Assembly: GCF_013141765.1 (NCBI RefSeq)
Contig: NZ_WHOD01000049.1
Location: 186,001 to 250,000 of the forward strand
Direction of reading: 5' to 3'
Length of the DNA: 64,000 nt
From: Paenibacillus foliorum
GTDB taxonomy: Bacteria; Bacillota; Bacilli; Paenibacillales; NBRC-103111
Shown: piece after piece, positions 56,229 through 64,000 of the stretch
Numbering within the stretch: position 1 is the first letter of the stretch
Layout of the letters: every line of letters begins with the position of its first letter
Notes under the pieces: generated by a model
Told to the model about the DNA's origin: nothing
Databases searched by the model: none
What the model saw: the letters and a program-made list of their open reading frames with translations, nothing else
Translations under genes and position numbers: made by a program

Positions 56229-57260
56229 CTACAGGCTCCTCCTTTCTTTATGAGCCAGATAAAGAAAGAAAGGAACACCGACAAGAGCAACCATCACACC
56301 AATCGCAAGCTCCCGCGGCGGATTTACCATACGCGCTCCCAAATCGGCCAAAACCAGCAGCACTGCACCTAATAAAGCTGATACCGGAATAATGAATCGA
56401 TAATCCACACCCACCAGCTTGCGCGAGATATGTGGAATGACGAGGCCTACAAAACCAATCGAACCGACTGCTGATACGGATACTCCAGCCAGAATCAATG
56501 CAGCGGTCATTCCAAGAATCCGTATCCGCTTGGTATGGACACCAAGATTGGCTGCCACCTCGTCGTCCAATGAAATTAAGGAAATGGATCGCCCCAGCAC
56601 CATCGTCCATATGATCGTAACCAATAGGATTGGCACCAGCAGCTCCAAATGGGACCATTTGACACCGGAAACACCACCAGCGTACCAAAACGCCAAATCC
56701 TGGCTCAAATCATAATAAATCGCAACCCCAGAGCTGAGTGAATGCAATAGCGCAGCTACTACAGCACCTGCTATCGTTAGCCGCAAAGGCGTTAATCCAC
56801 CTGCAGAGCTCGATCCGAGCAAGAAAATAAATAAGGTACTGAGCACCGCCCCAGCAAACGAAAGCAGCATTAATGCGGAATAAGGCAGATTGGGCAGGAA
56901 CGCGAAACTAAGCGCCACGATAAACATAGCGCCCGCATTAATTCCCAATATCCCTGCATCAGCCAATGGATTGCGCGTTACTCCCTGCATCAATGCACCC
57001 GAAACCGCAAAGGCTGCTCCTATTACAGCCGCTCCAATCACCCTCGGAAGCCGCAATTCATGAATAATCTGATGGGTTGTGAGTGCCGGATTATAATGAA
57101 AGATTGCCGTCCATACCGTCTCAAGCGTCATCTCTTTCGCTCCGAACGATATCGCGATAAACATGGAAATCAACAATCCAACCACAGCCATAACAAATAC
57201 AAAGCTTAGAAATGAAATATTAGTAGGGGATATTGGATTTTTTCTCTTAAGCTCCATCAT
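56229..57260 (-). CDS. FecCD-family ferric siderophore permease
   Basis: About 343 residues, same family: RLPRVIGAAVIGAAFAVSGALMQGVTRNPLADAGILGINAGA and GFVGLVIPHISRKLVG. The ATG at 57260 follows AAAGG by seven bases. It starts just after the stop of the ATPase gene (57263). A TTG at 57266 would overlap and lacks an RBS. Confidence 0.95.
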   Translation of the reverse strand: MMELKRKNPISPTNISFLSFVFVMAVVGLLISMFIAISFGAKEMTLETVWTAIFHYNPALTTHQIIHELRLPRVIGAAVIGAAFAVSGALMQGVTRNPLADAGILGINAGAMFIVALSFAFLPNLPYSALMLLSFAGAVLSTLFIFLLGSSSAGGLTPLRLTIAGAVVAALLHSLSSGVAIYYDLSQDLAFWYAGGVSGVKWSHLELLVPILLVTIIWTMVLGRSISLISLDDEVAANLGVHTKRIRILGMTAALILAGVSVSAVGSIGFVGLVIPHISRKLVGVDYRFIIPVSALLGAVLLVLADLGARMVNPPRELAIGVMVALVGVPFFLYLAHKERRSL

Positions 57261-57262
57261 TT

Positions 57263-58126
57263 TCAAGCCTTTGCAGAGGTTAGATGCTGCTCAATCCGAA
57301 GCTCTTCCGAAATGGATTTCTTTGGATTAACATCAGGAATGGCGCCAGCCAGCTCATACGGCAAGCATAGCGGAACGCCAGTGCGCGGATCGGGGTAAAT
57401 ATCTGCTTCAATACTGAATACCCTACGAAGCACCTCCTGTGTCATAACCTGCTCAGGCGCTCCTTCACTCACTACTTGACCTTTCTGTATGGCGACCATA
57501 TGCTGGGCGTAACGACTTGCATGATTCAAATCATGGACTACCATGATGATAGTGCGCCCTTCTTCAGCATTCAATTTCTGAAGCAGTTTCAACACCTCAA
57601 GCTGATGGGCCATATCCAGAAAGGTGGTAGGCTCATCGAGAAACAGGATATCGGTCTTCTGAGCCAGAGCCATGGCAATCCAGGCACGTTGACGCTGTCC
57701 ACCGGAAAGCTGATCAACCGGACGATCATTGAAATCAGTCATCCCCGTAACTTCAATTGCCCATTGGATAACCTCTCTATCCTCCTTGCTAAGAGATCCG
57801 AAGCCCTTCTGATGCGGAAACCGCCCGTAGGAAACAAGCTCACTCACCGTCAAACCATCCGGTGCCGTAGGATTTTGCGGCAAAATAGCTAACTGCTTAG
57901 CCACCTCTTTGGTCGTCTGTTGATGAATCGATTTGCCGTCTAGGAATACCTGTCCGCCTTTTGGCTTAATGATCCGTGCCATGGATTTAAGAATGGTTGA
58001 TTTTCCGGAGCCATTGGAACCGACAAGAGCGGTTATTTTGCCGATGGGAATGGATAAATTCAAATCTTTAACAATCAATGTGTCGTCGTAGGCGACATCC
58101 AACTTTTTGGTAAATAAGCCGGTCAT
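57263..58126 (-). CDS. ABC transporter ATPase for ferric siderophores (FhuC/FecE type)
   Basis: About 287 residues: Walker [11 protein letters not shown]-loop [12 protein letters not shown], signature [17 protein letters not shown], Walker [15 protein letters not shown]-loop [12 protein letters not shown] at 58126 is used because AGGGGGA lies 7-8 bases before. First gene of the transporter operon, which runs ATPase, permease, permease, binding protein. A Fur box lies ~85 bp upstream. Confidence 0.95.
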   Translation of the reverse strand: MTGLFTKKLDVAYDDTLIVKDLNLSIPIGKITALVGSNGSGKSTILKSMARIIKPKGGQVFLDGKSIHQQTTKEVAKQLAILPQNPTAPDGLTVSELVSYGRFPHQKGFGSLSKEDREVIQWAIEVTGMTDFNDRPVDQLSGGQRQRAWIAMALAQKTDILFLDEPTTFLDMAHQLEVLKLLQKLNAEEGRTIIMVVHDLNHASRYAQHMVAIQKGQVVSEGAPEQVMTQEVLRRVFSIEADIYPDPRTGVPLCLPYELAGAIPDVNPKKSISEELRIEQHLTSAKA

Positions 58127-58210
58127 CAACAAATCCCCCTATAATAGCATGCTATGTATGAGTCCATTATCGTTTAATCGAATTTTCAATCCATATACTT
58201 GTAATGAAAA

Positions 58211-58225
58211 TGATAATTATTATCA
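58211..58225. promoter_or_regulatory. Fur box
   Basis: TGATAATTATTATCA is a perfect 7-1-7 inverted repeat matching the Bacillus Fur site consensus. It lies between the divergent siderophore transporter operon and the Crp/Fnr gene, so iron-loaded Fur could repress both. Confidence 0.88.
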
Positions 58226-58356
58226 CAATTAGATTTTATATCCCTAATCCATCTATTGTCAATGAAAAACATTCTCAGTTGGGAGGCCCCAAACAGGATA
58301 TACCTCATCAAAGGAGAATGTATACAAGCAACGTCTCAAAAGCCAAGGAGGCCGCT

Positions 58357-59043
58357 ATGCACAACACTCGCATCCAGCAGATCATTTCCTTATTCCCCTG
58401 CTTCTCGTCTCTTTCTGCACATGACTGGCAAGCTTCGGATATTGTTACTGTAGATTCGTCTACTAAACATTCTATAATAGAAGGCCACCTGCTCCAGCAT
58501 GCCCTCTTTATCCTGCAAGGCAGCGTCCGAATTTATAAAACGAATCCAATGGGCAGAGAGGTTACGCTCTATCGCATTCAGGGTGGAGAGTGCTGCTCGT
58601 TGATGATTTGCAGTATCTTGGGAGAAACGGAATACGAAGCATCCGCAGATGTGGAATCGGCTACGGAGCTTCTTGTGGTGCCCGTCCCCCTATTCAAGCA
58701 ATGGTTGGATCAGCAGCAGCATAAGCCGCTAAAACAATTTATTTTCAAACAAATTACCCGGAAGGTGATAGATGTCACCCAGCTGCTCGATGATATTGCA
58801 TTCAAAAGCATCCATCACCGGCTTGCTGATTTTCTATTACAAAGATCATCTGACAGATCCAAGCATCTCGCCATTACTCATGAGCAGCTGTCTTCTGAAT
58901 TGGGAACCGCACGTGAGGTTGTAAGCCGTACCTTGAAGGATTTGGAAAGAAGAGGCGTATTGCGATTAGGCAGAGGCAGAATTGAGCTTATTAATGCTCC
59001 ATTGCTGGAACAAATTATATCTATTGTAACTAAGTCACGGTAA
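58357..59043 (+). CDS. Crp/Fnr-family transcriptional regulator
   Basis: About 228 residues: N-terminal cyclic-nucleotide-binding-like barrel (LQHALFILQGSVRIYKTNPMGREVTLYRIQGGECC) with GECCSLMICSIL, a Cys pattern found in some redox-linked members, a dimer helix, then a winged-helix DNA-binding domain (ITHEQLSSELGTAREVVSRTLKDLERRGV). The ATG at 58357 has AAGGAGG. The ligand is unknown; it lacks the four-cysteine Fe-S cluster of Fnr. Downstream by 65 bp is an AhpD-like gene, its probable partner. Confidence 0.9.
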   Translation: MHNTRIQQIISLFPCFSSLSAHDWQASDIVTVDSSTKHSIIEGHLLQHALFILQGSVRIYKTNPMGREVTLYRIQGGECCSLMICSILGETEYEASADVESATELLVVPVPLFKQWLDQQQHKPLKQFIFKQITRKVIDVTQLLDDIAFKSIHHRLADFLLQRSSDRSKHLAITHEQLSSELGTAREVVSRTLKDLERRGVLRLGRGRIELINAPLLEQIISIVTKSR

Positions 59044-59107
59044 CCCACAGCCCCGCCCTCTATAATCAAAAGTGAACGCAACATTCATTTTCCAGGAGGG
59101 AACCCCT

Positions 59108-59506
59108 ATGAGTCCTTATTACGATAAAACTGATCTTCAACGAATTTCTGAGCTCGTAAAGCTTGCTCCACATGCTTCGGCGGCATTTTTTGCCTTCGAG
59201 CAAGAGGTGTATCATTCCTCTTCATCCTCCATATTGCCTGTCAAAACAAAAGAGCTGATTGCTATCGTAACCGCCCATATTACCGGTTGCCCTTATTGTA
59301 TTGATGTGCATGTCGGCAAATATAAAGAGCTCGGGGGGACCATGGAGGAAATTGTCGAAGCCTTACTTGTTGCCGCCTCCACGCGAGCGGGGGCCATTCT
59401 AAGTCATGGGGTTCAAGCGATCAAAGCATTCGAAAAGGCACACAAAGAACCGGCCTCAAGCGATCGACAGCAGCCACCCGATTCCTCACCTTCCTGCTAT
59501 TGTTAA
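59108..59506 (+). CDS. Carboxymuconolactone decarboxylase family (AhpD-like) protein
   Basis: A 132-residue protein with the AhpD-type centre GCPYCIDVHVGKYKELG (CxxC with His two residues on), suggesting thiol-dependent peroxidase-type chemistry instead of the decarboxylase reaction. Preceded by AGGAGG. The C-terminus ends SCYC, an extra Cys pair. Follows the Crp/Fnr regulator, so an oxidative or iron-linked stress role is plausible. Confidence 0.85.
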   Translation: MSPYYDKTDLQRISELVKLAPHASAAFFAFEQEVYHSSSSSILPVKTKELIAIVTAHITGCPYCIDVHVGKYKELGGTMEEIVEALLVAASTRAGAILSHGVQAIKAFEKAHKEPASSDRQQPPDSSPSCYC

Positions 59507-59603
59507 GTCTATAAGAAAAACCAATCATTTAAGAAGAACGCCATGCAGCGTCCTTGGTCTACAATCTACGTTTGTGCGTTTTGATGGCATAGATGTAGGA
59601 TTC

Positions 59604-59743
59604 CAGCCGCTGTTGAAGTCATCTTCCTTTGAATTTATGGCTTGGCAACGGTTGGAACATGATTTCCAAAGGTAGGCTGCATTCTCGAGCAGTCACCGGA
59701 GGTGACGACCAGGGAGAACACTATCACCCCTCCCCCCACACCC
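59604..59743 (+). ncRNA. Unassigned structured element, copy B
   Basis: TTGAAGTCATCTTCC (59613-59627) pairs with GGAACATGATTTCCAA (59654-59669), the same long hairpin as copy A. A G-C pair of copy A is an A-T pair here (compensatory). The loop keeps GGCTTG...CGGTTGG. The hairpin GAGCA-GTCACC-GGA-GGTGAC-GACCAGGG (59687-59714) is identical except for one loop base. It is 98 bp downstream of the AhpD-like gene and has no coding frame. Confidence 0.65.
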
Positions 59744-59779
59744 ATGGCCTCATTGTTCTACTGTTGCTTCCTTTGTGAC

Positions 59780-59969
59780 AAGCGGAAGTACTTGTACCTT
59801 TATATCCTGTGAAGCACCAAAAACAGAGAAGTAACGGAAGTGCTAGTTCCTTTATTTCTCTGTTTTTTCGCATATATCCCCCATTTTACCCATATAAAGG
59901 AATTATAACTTCCGCTATCACCTTACATCGGAGGCCGCAAATTGAATAAAGGAACTCTCGGTTCCGCTC
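59780..59969. repeat. Array of four short repeats, two minus and two plus
   Basis: Minus-orientation copies at 59780-59805 and 59832-59857, plus-orientation copies at 59892-59917 and 59945-59969. All fit ATAAAGG(A/T)A...(C/G)TTCCG. The order (-)(-)(+)(+) makes the array a palindrome on a larger scale, and it follows structured element B as the 33.8-35.2 kb copies follow element A. Confidence 0.75.
59822..59868 (+). terminator. Terminator-like hairpin enclosing one repeat
   Basis: AACAGAGAA and TTCTCTGTT pair around the second minus copy of the repeat and are followed by TTTT. It probably ends transcripts coming from the AhpD-like gene and element B. Confidence 0.6.
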
Positions 59970-60033
59970 AACTATTATGTAAGGAGCTGTTTGCTAACTA
60001 AGTGGTTCTTTCGCTTACCCAACCCCAAACATA

Positions 60034-60073
60034 TAAAAAAGGAGCTCACCACCGATTTAGATGGAAGGGCTCC
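60034..60073 (-). terminator. Terminator of the SLH protein gene
   Basis: Minus strand GGAGC and GCTCC flank a loop of about 23 nt, followed by TTTTTTAT. Confidence 0.65.
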
Positions 60074-60088
60074 TTCTCTCATTAAAAA

Positions 60089-62599
60089 TTAGTAATTAAG
60101 CGTAACGTTGCACCATGAGCGTTGAAGGGTAGGCGACACTAGCTCGATACTGAAGCTTTGTAAATTTTTCTTCGAGTAATCGAAGGAGCCGTCGGCCTTC
60201 TTGGCATGAGGCTCATAATGAATCCGGAACTGATCATCTATCCAGATCTTATCCTTCAGAGTCTCGTCCTTCACACTCCATTTAGGAGGATTTTTGTCCT
60301 CTGTATCAACGATCACTTTTATTTTCAACAAATCTAGATTGTTTGAGAAGTCCTTCACTTTACTATCGCTGGTATTCTGATATTTGTACCCGAATTGATC
60401 CGTCGACTGGATAAAATATCTAAAGAACTGGCTTTCATCCTTTAGATCCTGGCCATTATTATCGCCGAATCTTAGAAAGTCCCACACGTACGGTTTGCTT
60501 GCGAGATAATCGGAGCCTTTGATTTTTTCAATCGTACCGTCCATCTTACGAATCTCATACACCGTATTTAAATTAAAGCTAAGCGCAATGTTTTTTAAGG
60601 CTACCGCTTTCGTGGACGGTTCGGCATACTCTACGGATAATTGTCGTTTCGGTAATTTTTTGACCCCGCCTGGTGTATAGAAGGCTACGTCTATATCGAA
60701 TAACTCCGTTGGTTGGACACCATACATTTTATAGACGGGAATATCGGCTACATTCACACCAGGAGCACTAACAACCGTATCCTTTTTATTGGGTGTGATA
60801 CTTTGAATGATGGAAATAGGCTTATTAGCCTCATCCTTTAACACCTTAGTAATATCAATTCTTCGGTTTTTGTCATCCGTAGCTATGATATTAACTTCTT
60901 TTCCGTAATACGAATATTTGGTATTCATTGTGTCGATATCGTTATCGCTGCTCAACAGCTTCTTATCAAACAGATATTTACCTGCTGCAAAATGCGTTCC
61001 GTTCACATCTACCTCATAAGTCATCTTCGGATCCAAGTCTTTCCAGTTATAAACCTTTAAATTACTTGCTGCCGAAGCGATCTCTTGATCCGTAGTTTTA
61101 TTAACCACCGTTGCGGTGATTTTATATTCGGAGCCTTCAGGTCCTACTGGCATATGATTGGTCTTGAACAAAAATTTATTCATATCCCCGCCTTCCTCGA
61201 TAGGTAGCAGCCAGGTTTGCACATGTTTAGTTGGGTCCGCGGCGTCGGTAGGATCTGACATTTGCTCATCCCAAGGTGTACTAAATACCCCTCCCGCGCT
61301 TTGCAGGCTAGGCTGGCCGGAAATCCTCTCCAGCTTGTAATTAATCATATATGGAGTACTGTCCAAGGCAGAAGCCGCATAAAATAACTTCCCATACTGA
61401 TCCTTCACATTAAATATGAAACTTTGCGGTTGGTCGTTCTCAGCCAGTACAACCATTTCCTTGGAATTGACTTCAACACTTGCAGGAACGCGCATCGCTT
61501 TTACTTGAGTCGTATGGGTTACAGCCACATCATTGACATGAGTAAGCTTGGCACTAATTGAAGCCTCTCCTTCAGCCGTTACTTCTTTTATTACAATTTT
61601 GCCCAGTCCAACCGAGCTTTGTCCGATGGCTGGGTTATCCAGTACAATGCCTCCCGTAGCCGATACGTCAATGTAACCATTGCTGTATAAGGTTTCGATC
61701 TGGCTGATGCTAAATTCATAGTTATTAGGCCCGCCCACCTTTAACGCAATAACCGGCGGCTGCCACACTGTAGATATTCTCCCGTCAGCGTCATAGTATT
61801 TATCTCCTACGCTCAGGGTTGAGGTTTTGTCCATATCCAGCTGGATACTTGTAGGCAATACGGTAATACCCGCAGGTAGCGTCGTACTCGCAGCTGTTGC
61901 TGCACCGCCAGTCACTGGAGTTGCCGCCGTCTGAACGGCTCGTCTGGCTTCAAAGCTAGCCAATGCCAGAGTTTTGCGGGTCGATGCGACTTTACCGCCG
62001 AAGCTTCCTACAGCCACTTGGGTCATGAGCTTGTTCTCAAGAGCAAGCGTGATGTAGCCCTTTGCCCAGTCATCCACAGTGCTGTCAGCACTCGGCTTAA
62101 CTCCAGCCTCCTTCCACTTGAGTCCGCGAATCAAGAAAGCCGCCAATTCCTGTCTGGTTACGGTACCAGAAGGATTGTACTGCTTGCCTTCCTCGTCGAC
62201 ACCGTTGGTGAGTCCAGCTGCTTTTAAAGCCTCGATAAAAGGAAGCGCATAGCCGTTAGCCGGATCATCCGAGCGCACATCCGTAAACGAGCTTTTCGTG
62301 AGTGCCTTATTGATAGGTAATGAAAAAATAATAGCTGCAACCTTGGCAAACTGGGCGCGGTTCATTTTGTCGTCCACACCAAATGTAGTATCGGAGACTC
62401 CATCAAAAACGCTATCTCGAAGCAATGCATCGAACTTGTCCTTCTCCTCTTGCGGGAGACTCTTCAAATCCTTGAAATCCTCTGATTTCTTAACCATCGA
62501 AGCCTGTTTGGCAGGAACGTCTGTATTTTCAGCAAGAGCAGCAGGGCTTAAAGATACGGCAACAAGAACCACAGATAATAGTGAAGATAACCACTTCAT
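60089..62599 (-). CDS. SLH-domain surface protein, 836 residues
   Basis: A secreted protein with a signal peptide (SPAALAENT), followed by three N-terminal SLH modules at ~60-225 (MNRAQFAKVAAIIFSL, VTRQELAAFLIRGL, TLALASFEARR). A long region of repeated beta-sandwich domains follows (VSVGDKYYD..., IKEVTAEGEASISAKL, ...SVEVNSKEMVVLAENDQ), with a C-terminus ending NVTLNY. N-terminal SLH anchoring to wall polymer leaves the C-terminal part exposed. It resembles large S-layer or surface-array proteins. AGGAG before the ATG. No enzymatic motif recognised. Confidence 0.9.
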   Translation of the reverse strand: MKWLSSLLSVVLVAVSLSPAALAENTDVPAKQASMVKKSEDFKDLKSLPQEEKDKFDALLRDSVFDGVSDTTFGVDDKMNRAQFAKVAAIIFSLPINKALTKSSFTDVRSDDPANGYALPFIEALKAAGLTNGVDEEGKQYNPSGTVTRQELAAFLIRGLKWKEAGVKPSADSTVDDWAKGYITLALENKLMTQVAVGSFGGKVASTRKTLALASFEARRAVQTAATPVTGGAATAASTTLPAGITVLPTSIQLDMDKTSTLSVGDKYYDADGRISTVWQPPVIALKVGGPNNYEFSISQIETLYSNGYIDVSATGGIVLDNPAIGQSSVGLGKIVIKEVTAEGEASISAKLTHVNDVAVTHTTQVKAMRVPASVEVNSKEMVVLAENDQPQSFIFNVKDQYGKLFYAASALDSTPYMINYKLERISGQPSLQSAGGVFSTPWDEQMSDPTDAADPTKHVQTWLLPIEEGGDMNKFLFKTNHMPVGPEGSEYKITATVVNKTTDQEIASAASNLKVYNWKDLDPKMTYEVDVNGTHFAAGKYLFDKKLLSSDNDIDTMNTKYSYYGKEVNIIATDDKNRRIDITKVLKDEANKPISIIQSITPNKKDTVVSAPGVNVADIPVYKMYGVQPTELFDIDVAFYTPGGVKKLPKRQLSVEYAEPSTKAVALKNIALSFNLNTVYEIRKMDGTIEKIKGSDYLASKPYVWDFLRFGDNNGQDLKDESQFFRYFIQSTDQFGYKYQNTSDSKVKDFSNNLDLLKIKVIVDTEDKNPPKWSVKDETLKDKIWIDDQFRIHYEPHAKKADGSFDYSKKNLQSFSIELVSPTLQRSWCNVTLNY

Positions 62600-62862
62600 T
62601 ACACATTCACACTCCTATTCAAAATTTAAACTGTTTTCGATTAAGGTTAAGTCCCTACCAATTAGGTAAGCTTGATCAACGGTAAAGTGTAAGCCAGCCT
62701 CCTTCTCCTATATATTTTCTAGCACATTCTTATTCGTACACTCGTACGCCTTACACATTCTGAAAAGTTCACATTAACCATTATACGTTTAAAAACAATA
62801 GGTACTATAAGCGCTTTCATTCAAGTTATTAGGTTGATGCTATCTTTATCGCGCCTACTATG
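62600..62862. other. Upstream region of the SLH gene
   Basis: AT-rich leader and promoter region with no coding frame; holds a cre-like site. Rightmost part lies beyond the creatininase remnant's terminator. Confidence 0.4.
62807..62820. promoter_or_regulatory. cre-like site upstream of the SLH gene
   Basis: TATAAGCGCTTTCA matches the CcpA consensus core (AAGCGCTTTCA) with two mismatches at the left end. Confidence 0.4.
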
Positions 62863-62893
62863 GAAAAAACGAAGAGCGCCGATCACGGCGCCC
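62863..62893 (-). terminator. Terminator downstream of the creatininase remnant
   Basis: Minus strand GGGCGCC and GGCGCTC pair, then TTCGTTTTTT. Confidence 0.7.
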
Positions 62894-62899
62894 TTGCTG

Positions 62900-63152
62900 T
62901 TACTCCTTATGAAAAGGCTTGAGTTCACTTAATACCGCTAATAAACGATACTTTTGGACAATTTGCTCAATAGCTGCTTTCCCAGAGCTTCTGGCCTAAT
63001 TGGGCCGAGGCATAGGTTGGATCCCCAATCACACCATCCCCAGAATAATTGACAAAATCCAGATCAGGATCATTCCAATCAGGCATATGCACTAATAGGC
63101 CTCTTGTTTGGAGGATACGAGTACTTTTATTTGTCCAACTTGTTGTTTCCAT
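62900..63152 (-). pseudogene. C-terminal remnant of a creatininase-family amidohydrolase, frameshifted
   Basis: The minus strand encodes LVHMPDWNDPDLDFVNYSGDGVIGDPTYASAQLGQKLWE, which is like the C-terminal part of the creatininase family (GVxGDPTxA). The frame then stops at TGA, but one base further the sequence continues AAIEQIVQKYRLLAVLSELKPFHKE and ends at TAA. An extra A in GGGAAAGC (expected GAAGCA) explains the shift. The 5' part of the gene is missing; its frame begins just inside the alarmone synthetase gene (63127-63894), so a deletion has likely joined the two. Confidence 0.72.
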
Positions 63153-63894
63153 TATCTATGAGCTCCAACAGCCCCTTCGGGAGCGCAAACTGTTGATTAT
63201 TAATAATGATTCGATTCAAGGCTTCATCGGACATCTCCGCTTGTTCTTCTTTGATCTCCTCTATTTCCTTATGAAGGCGTTCCATTTGCTTGTCCAAAGC
63301 AGACGCAGCATTCGCAGCTTCTTTTAATTCTTCTAGAAGCCTTGCGGGTACGGTTTGCTTGCTAAGGTTGTACTTGTAATAAATTTTATGCTCTAGGCTT
63401 GCCCAGAAATCCATCGCAATCGTTCGAATCTGAACCTCCATGCATACTCGTTCTTGTCGGTCAGACATAAAGACCGGCACCTCGATCAGCAAATGAAGGC
63501 TTTGATAACCATTTGGCTTTGGATTCTTAATATAGTCCTTTTCTTCCAGGACATTAAGGTCGCTCTGATTCTTTAGCAGCTCGCTGATCACGTAAATATC
63601 CGAGATAAACGAACAAGTAATTCGTAATCCAGCTATATCCTTAATATGGTTTCTAATGCTGGGGAACGAAATGTCCCCTCCCTTTCTATAAAGCTTGTTC
63701 AGAATACTTTCCGGAGACTTTAAGCGAGACTTGGTGTGCTCTATGGGATTGTATTCATGGAGAAATTGGAATTCCTCCACCAGAATCTCAATTCTTGTTT
63801 CCATTTCATCCAACGCGAATTTATACATCATCATGAATCGGGTTATTTCATTTTTAAATTGCTTGATTTGATTTATTGGAAGTTGGATCATCAT
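63127..63894 (-). CDS. Small alarmone synthetase (YwaC/RelP-like GTP pyrophosphokinase)
   Basis: About 255 residues. Synthetase motifs are clear: NPIEHTKSRLKSPESI, IKDIAGLRITCSFISDIY, EEKDYIKNPKPNGYQSLH and EVQIRTIAMDFWASLEHKI. It makes ppGpp and related alarmones from GDP or GTP with ATP, and lacks the HD hydrolase half of Rel. Overall similarity to Bacillus YwaC is high (SFISDIY, IRTIAMDFWASLEHKIYYK). The start at 63894 (MMIQLP) is chosen because AGGAAGGAA lies five bases before; longer versions from 63921 or 63951 lack an RBS. The C-terminal tail runs into the creatininase remnant, so the last ~10 residues might be altered. Confidence 0.93.
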   Translation of the reverse strand: MMIQLPINQIKQFKNEITRFMMMYKFALDEMETRIEILVEEFQFLHEYNPIEHTKSRLKSPESILNKLYRKGGDISFPSIRNHIKDIAGLRITCSFISDIYVISELLKNQSDLNVLEEKDYIKNPKPNGYQSLHLLIEVPVFMSDRQERVCMEVQIRTIAMDFWASLEHKIYYKYNLSKQTVPARLLEELKEAANAASALDKQMERLHKEIEEIKEEQAEMSDEALNRIIINNQQFALPKGLLELIDNGNNKLDK

Positions 63895-64000
63895 TTGGGT
63901 TCCTTCCTGACTGAATTCCATATTTTCTTCAATTAGCAATATTTTTAACACTCGTCTTTAGTTTAAAGTACTTGAGCAGTTTGATGCAAATCCTGCCGAT

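Overview
The window looks like chromosomal DNA of a Paenibacillus-type Gram-positive spore-former. The reasons are three S-layer-homology (SLH) proteins, Bacillales families such as YwmB, YvbH, YdjO and a YwaC-like alarmone synthetase, an AraC-type response regulator with a YesM-type kinase beside a carbohydrate ABC transporter, strong AGGAGG ribosome binding sites and Fur and cre-like boxes. No rRNA, tRNA, CRISPR array or prophage was seen. Genus is inferred from gene content only.

Layout. 1-6 kb: the end of a GGDEF-EAL protein, a tandem AAA+ ATPase, a 14-TM drug exporter and a soluble acyl-ACP desaturase. 6.1-9.9 kb: two inverted copies of a cold-shock module (csp, intrinsic terminator, ydjO), each with a similar ~131-nt structured leader, flanking a YwmB-like protein, a HIT protein and a guanylate-kinase-like protein. 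9.9-20.3 kb: two divergent SLH proteins, a mannose-6-phosphate-isomerase-like protein, a membrane HD-GYP protein, an EamA transporter and a YvbH-like PH-domain protein. 20.4-30.3 kb: a polysaccharide-use locus (solute-binding protein, two permeases, sulfatase, RhaM-like protein, GH28 enzyme) with a divergent two-component system. 30.3-43.3 kb: adenosine deaminase, a CAP-domain protein, a decayed IS3 element, a 2-hydroxyacid dehydrogenase, small membrane and hydrolase-like proteins, GNAT, Xpt, and a TetR plus rifampicin-phosphotransferase-like operon. 43.7-51.1 kb: a single secreted protein of about 2455 residues with RCC1, FIVAR-like and cadherin-like repeats. 51.7-64 kb: an SF1 helicase, a Fur-controlled ferric-siderophore transporter divergent from Crp/Fnr and AhpD-like genes, an SLH protein, a creatininase remnant and a small alarmone synthetase.

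The most unusual signals are these. (1) Both csp leaders fold into a similar long hairpin with an apparent compensatory change, and each csp gene is separated from ydjO by an intrinsic terminator. (2) A YdjO-like CxxxxC/CPxC ribbon is fused to the C-terminus of the UvrD-like helicase, which ties this poorly understood cold-induced family to nucleic acids. (3) A structured sequence of about 135 nt occurs twice (33.4 and 59.6 kb), with one conserved long hairpin and an identical GTCACC/GGTGAC hairpin. Both copies are followed by arrays of a ~25-bp repeat in (-)(-)(+) or (-)(-)(+)(+) order. At the first locus an IS3 element sits inside the array. I could not assign this RNA or element to a known family.
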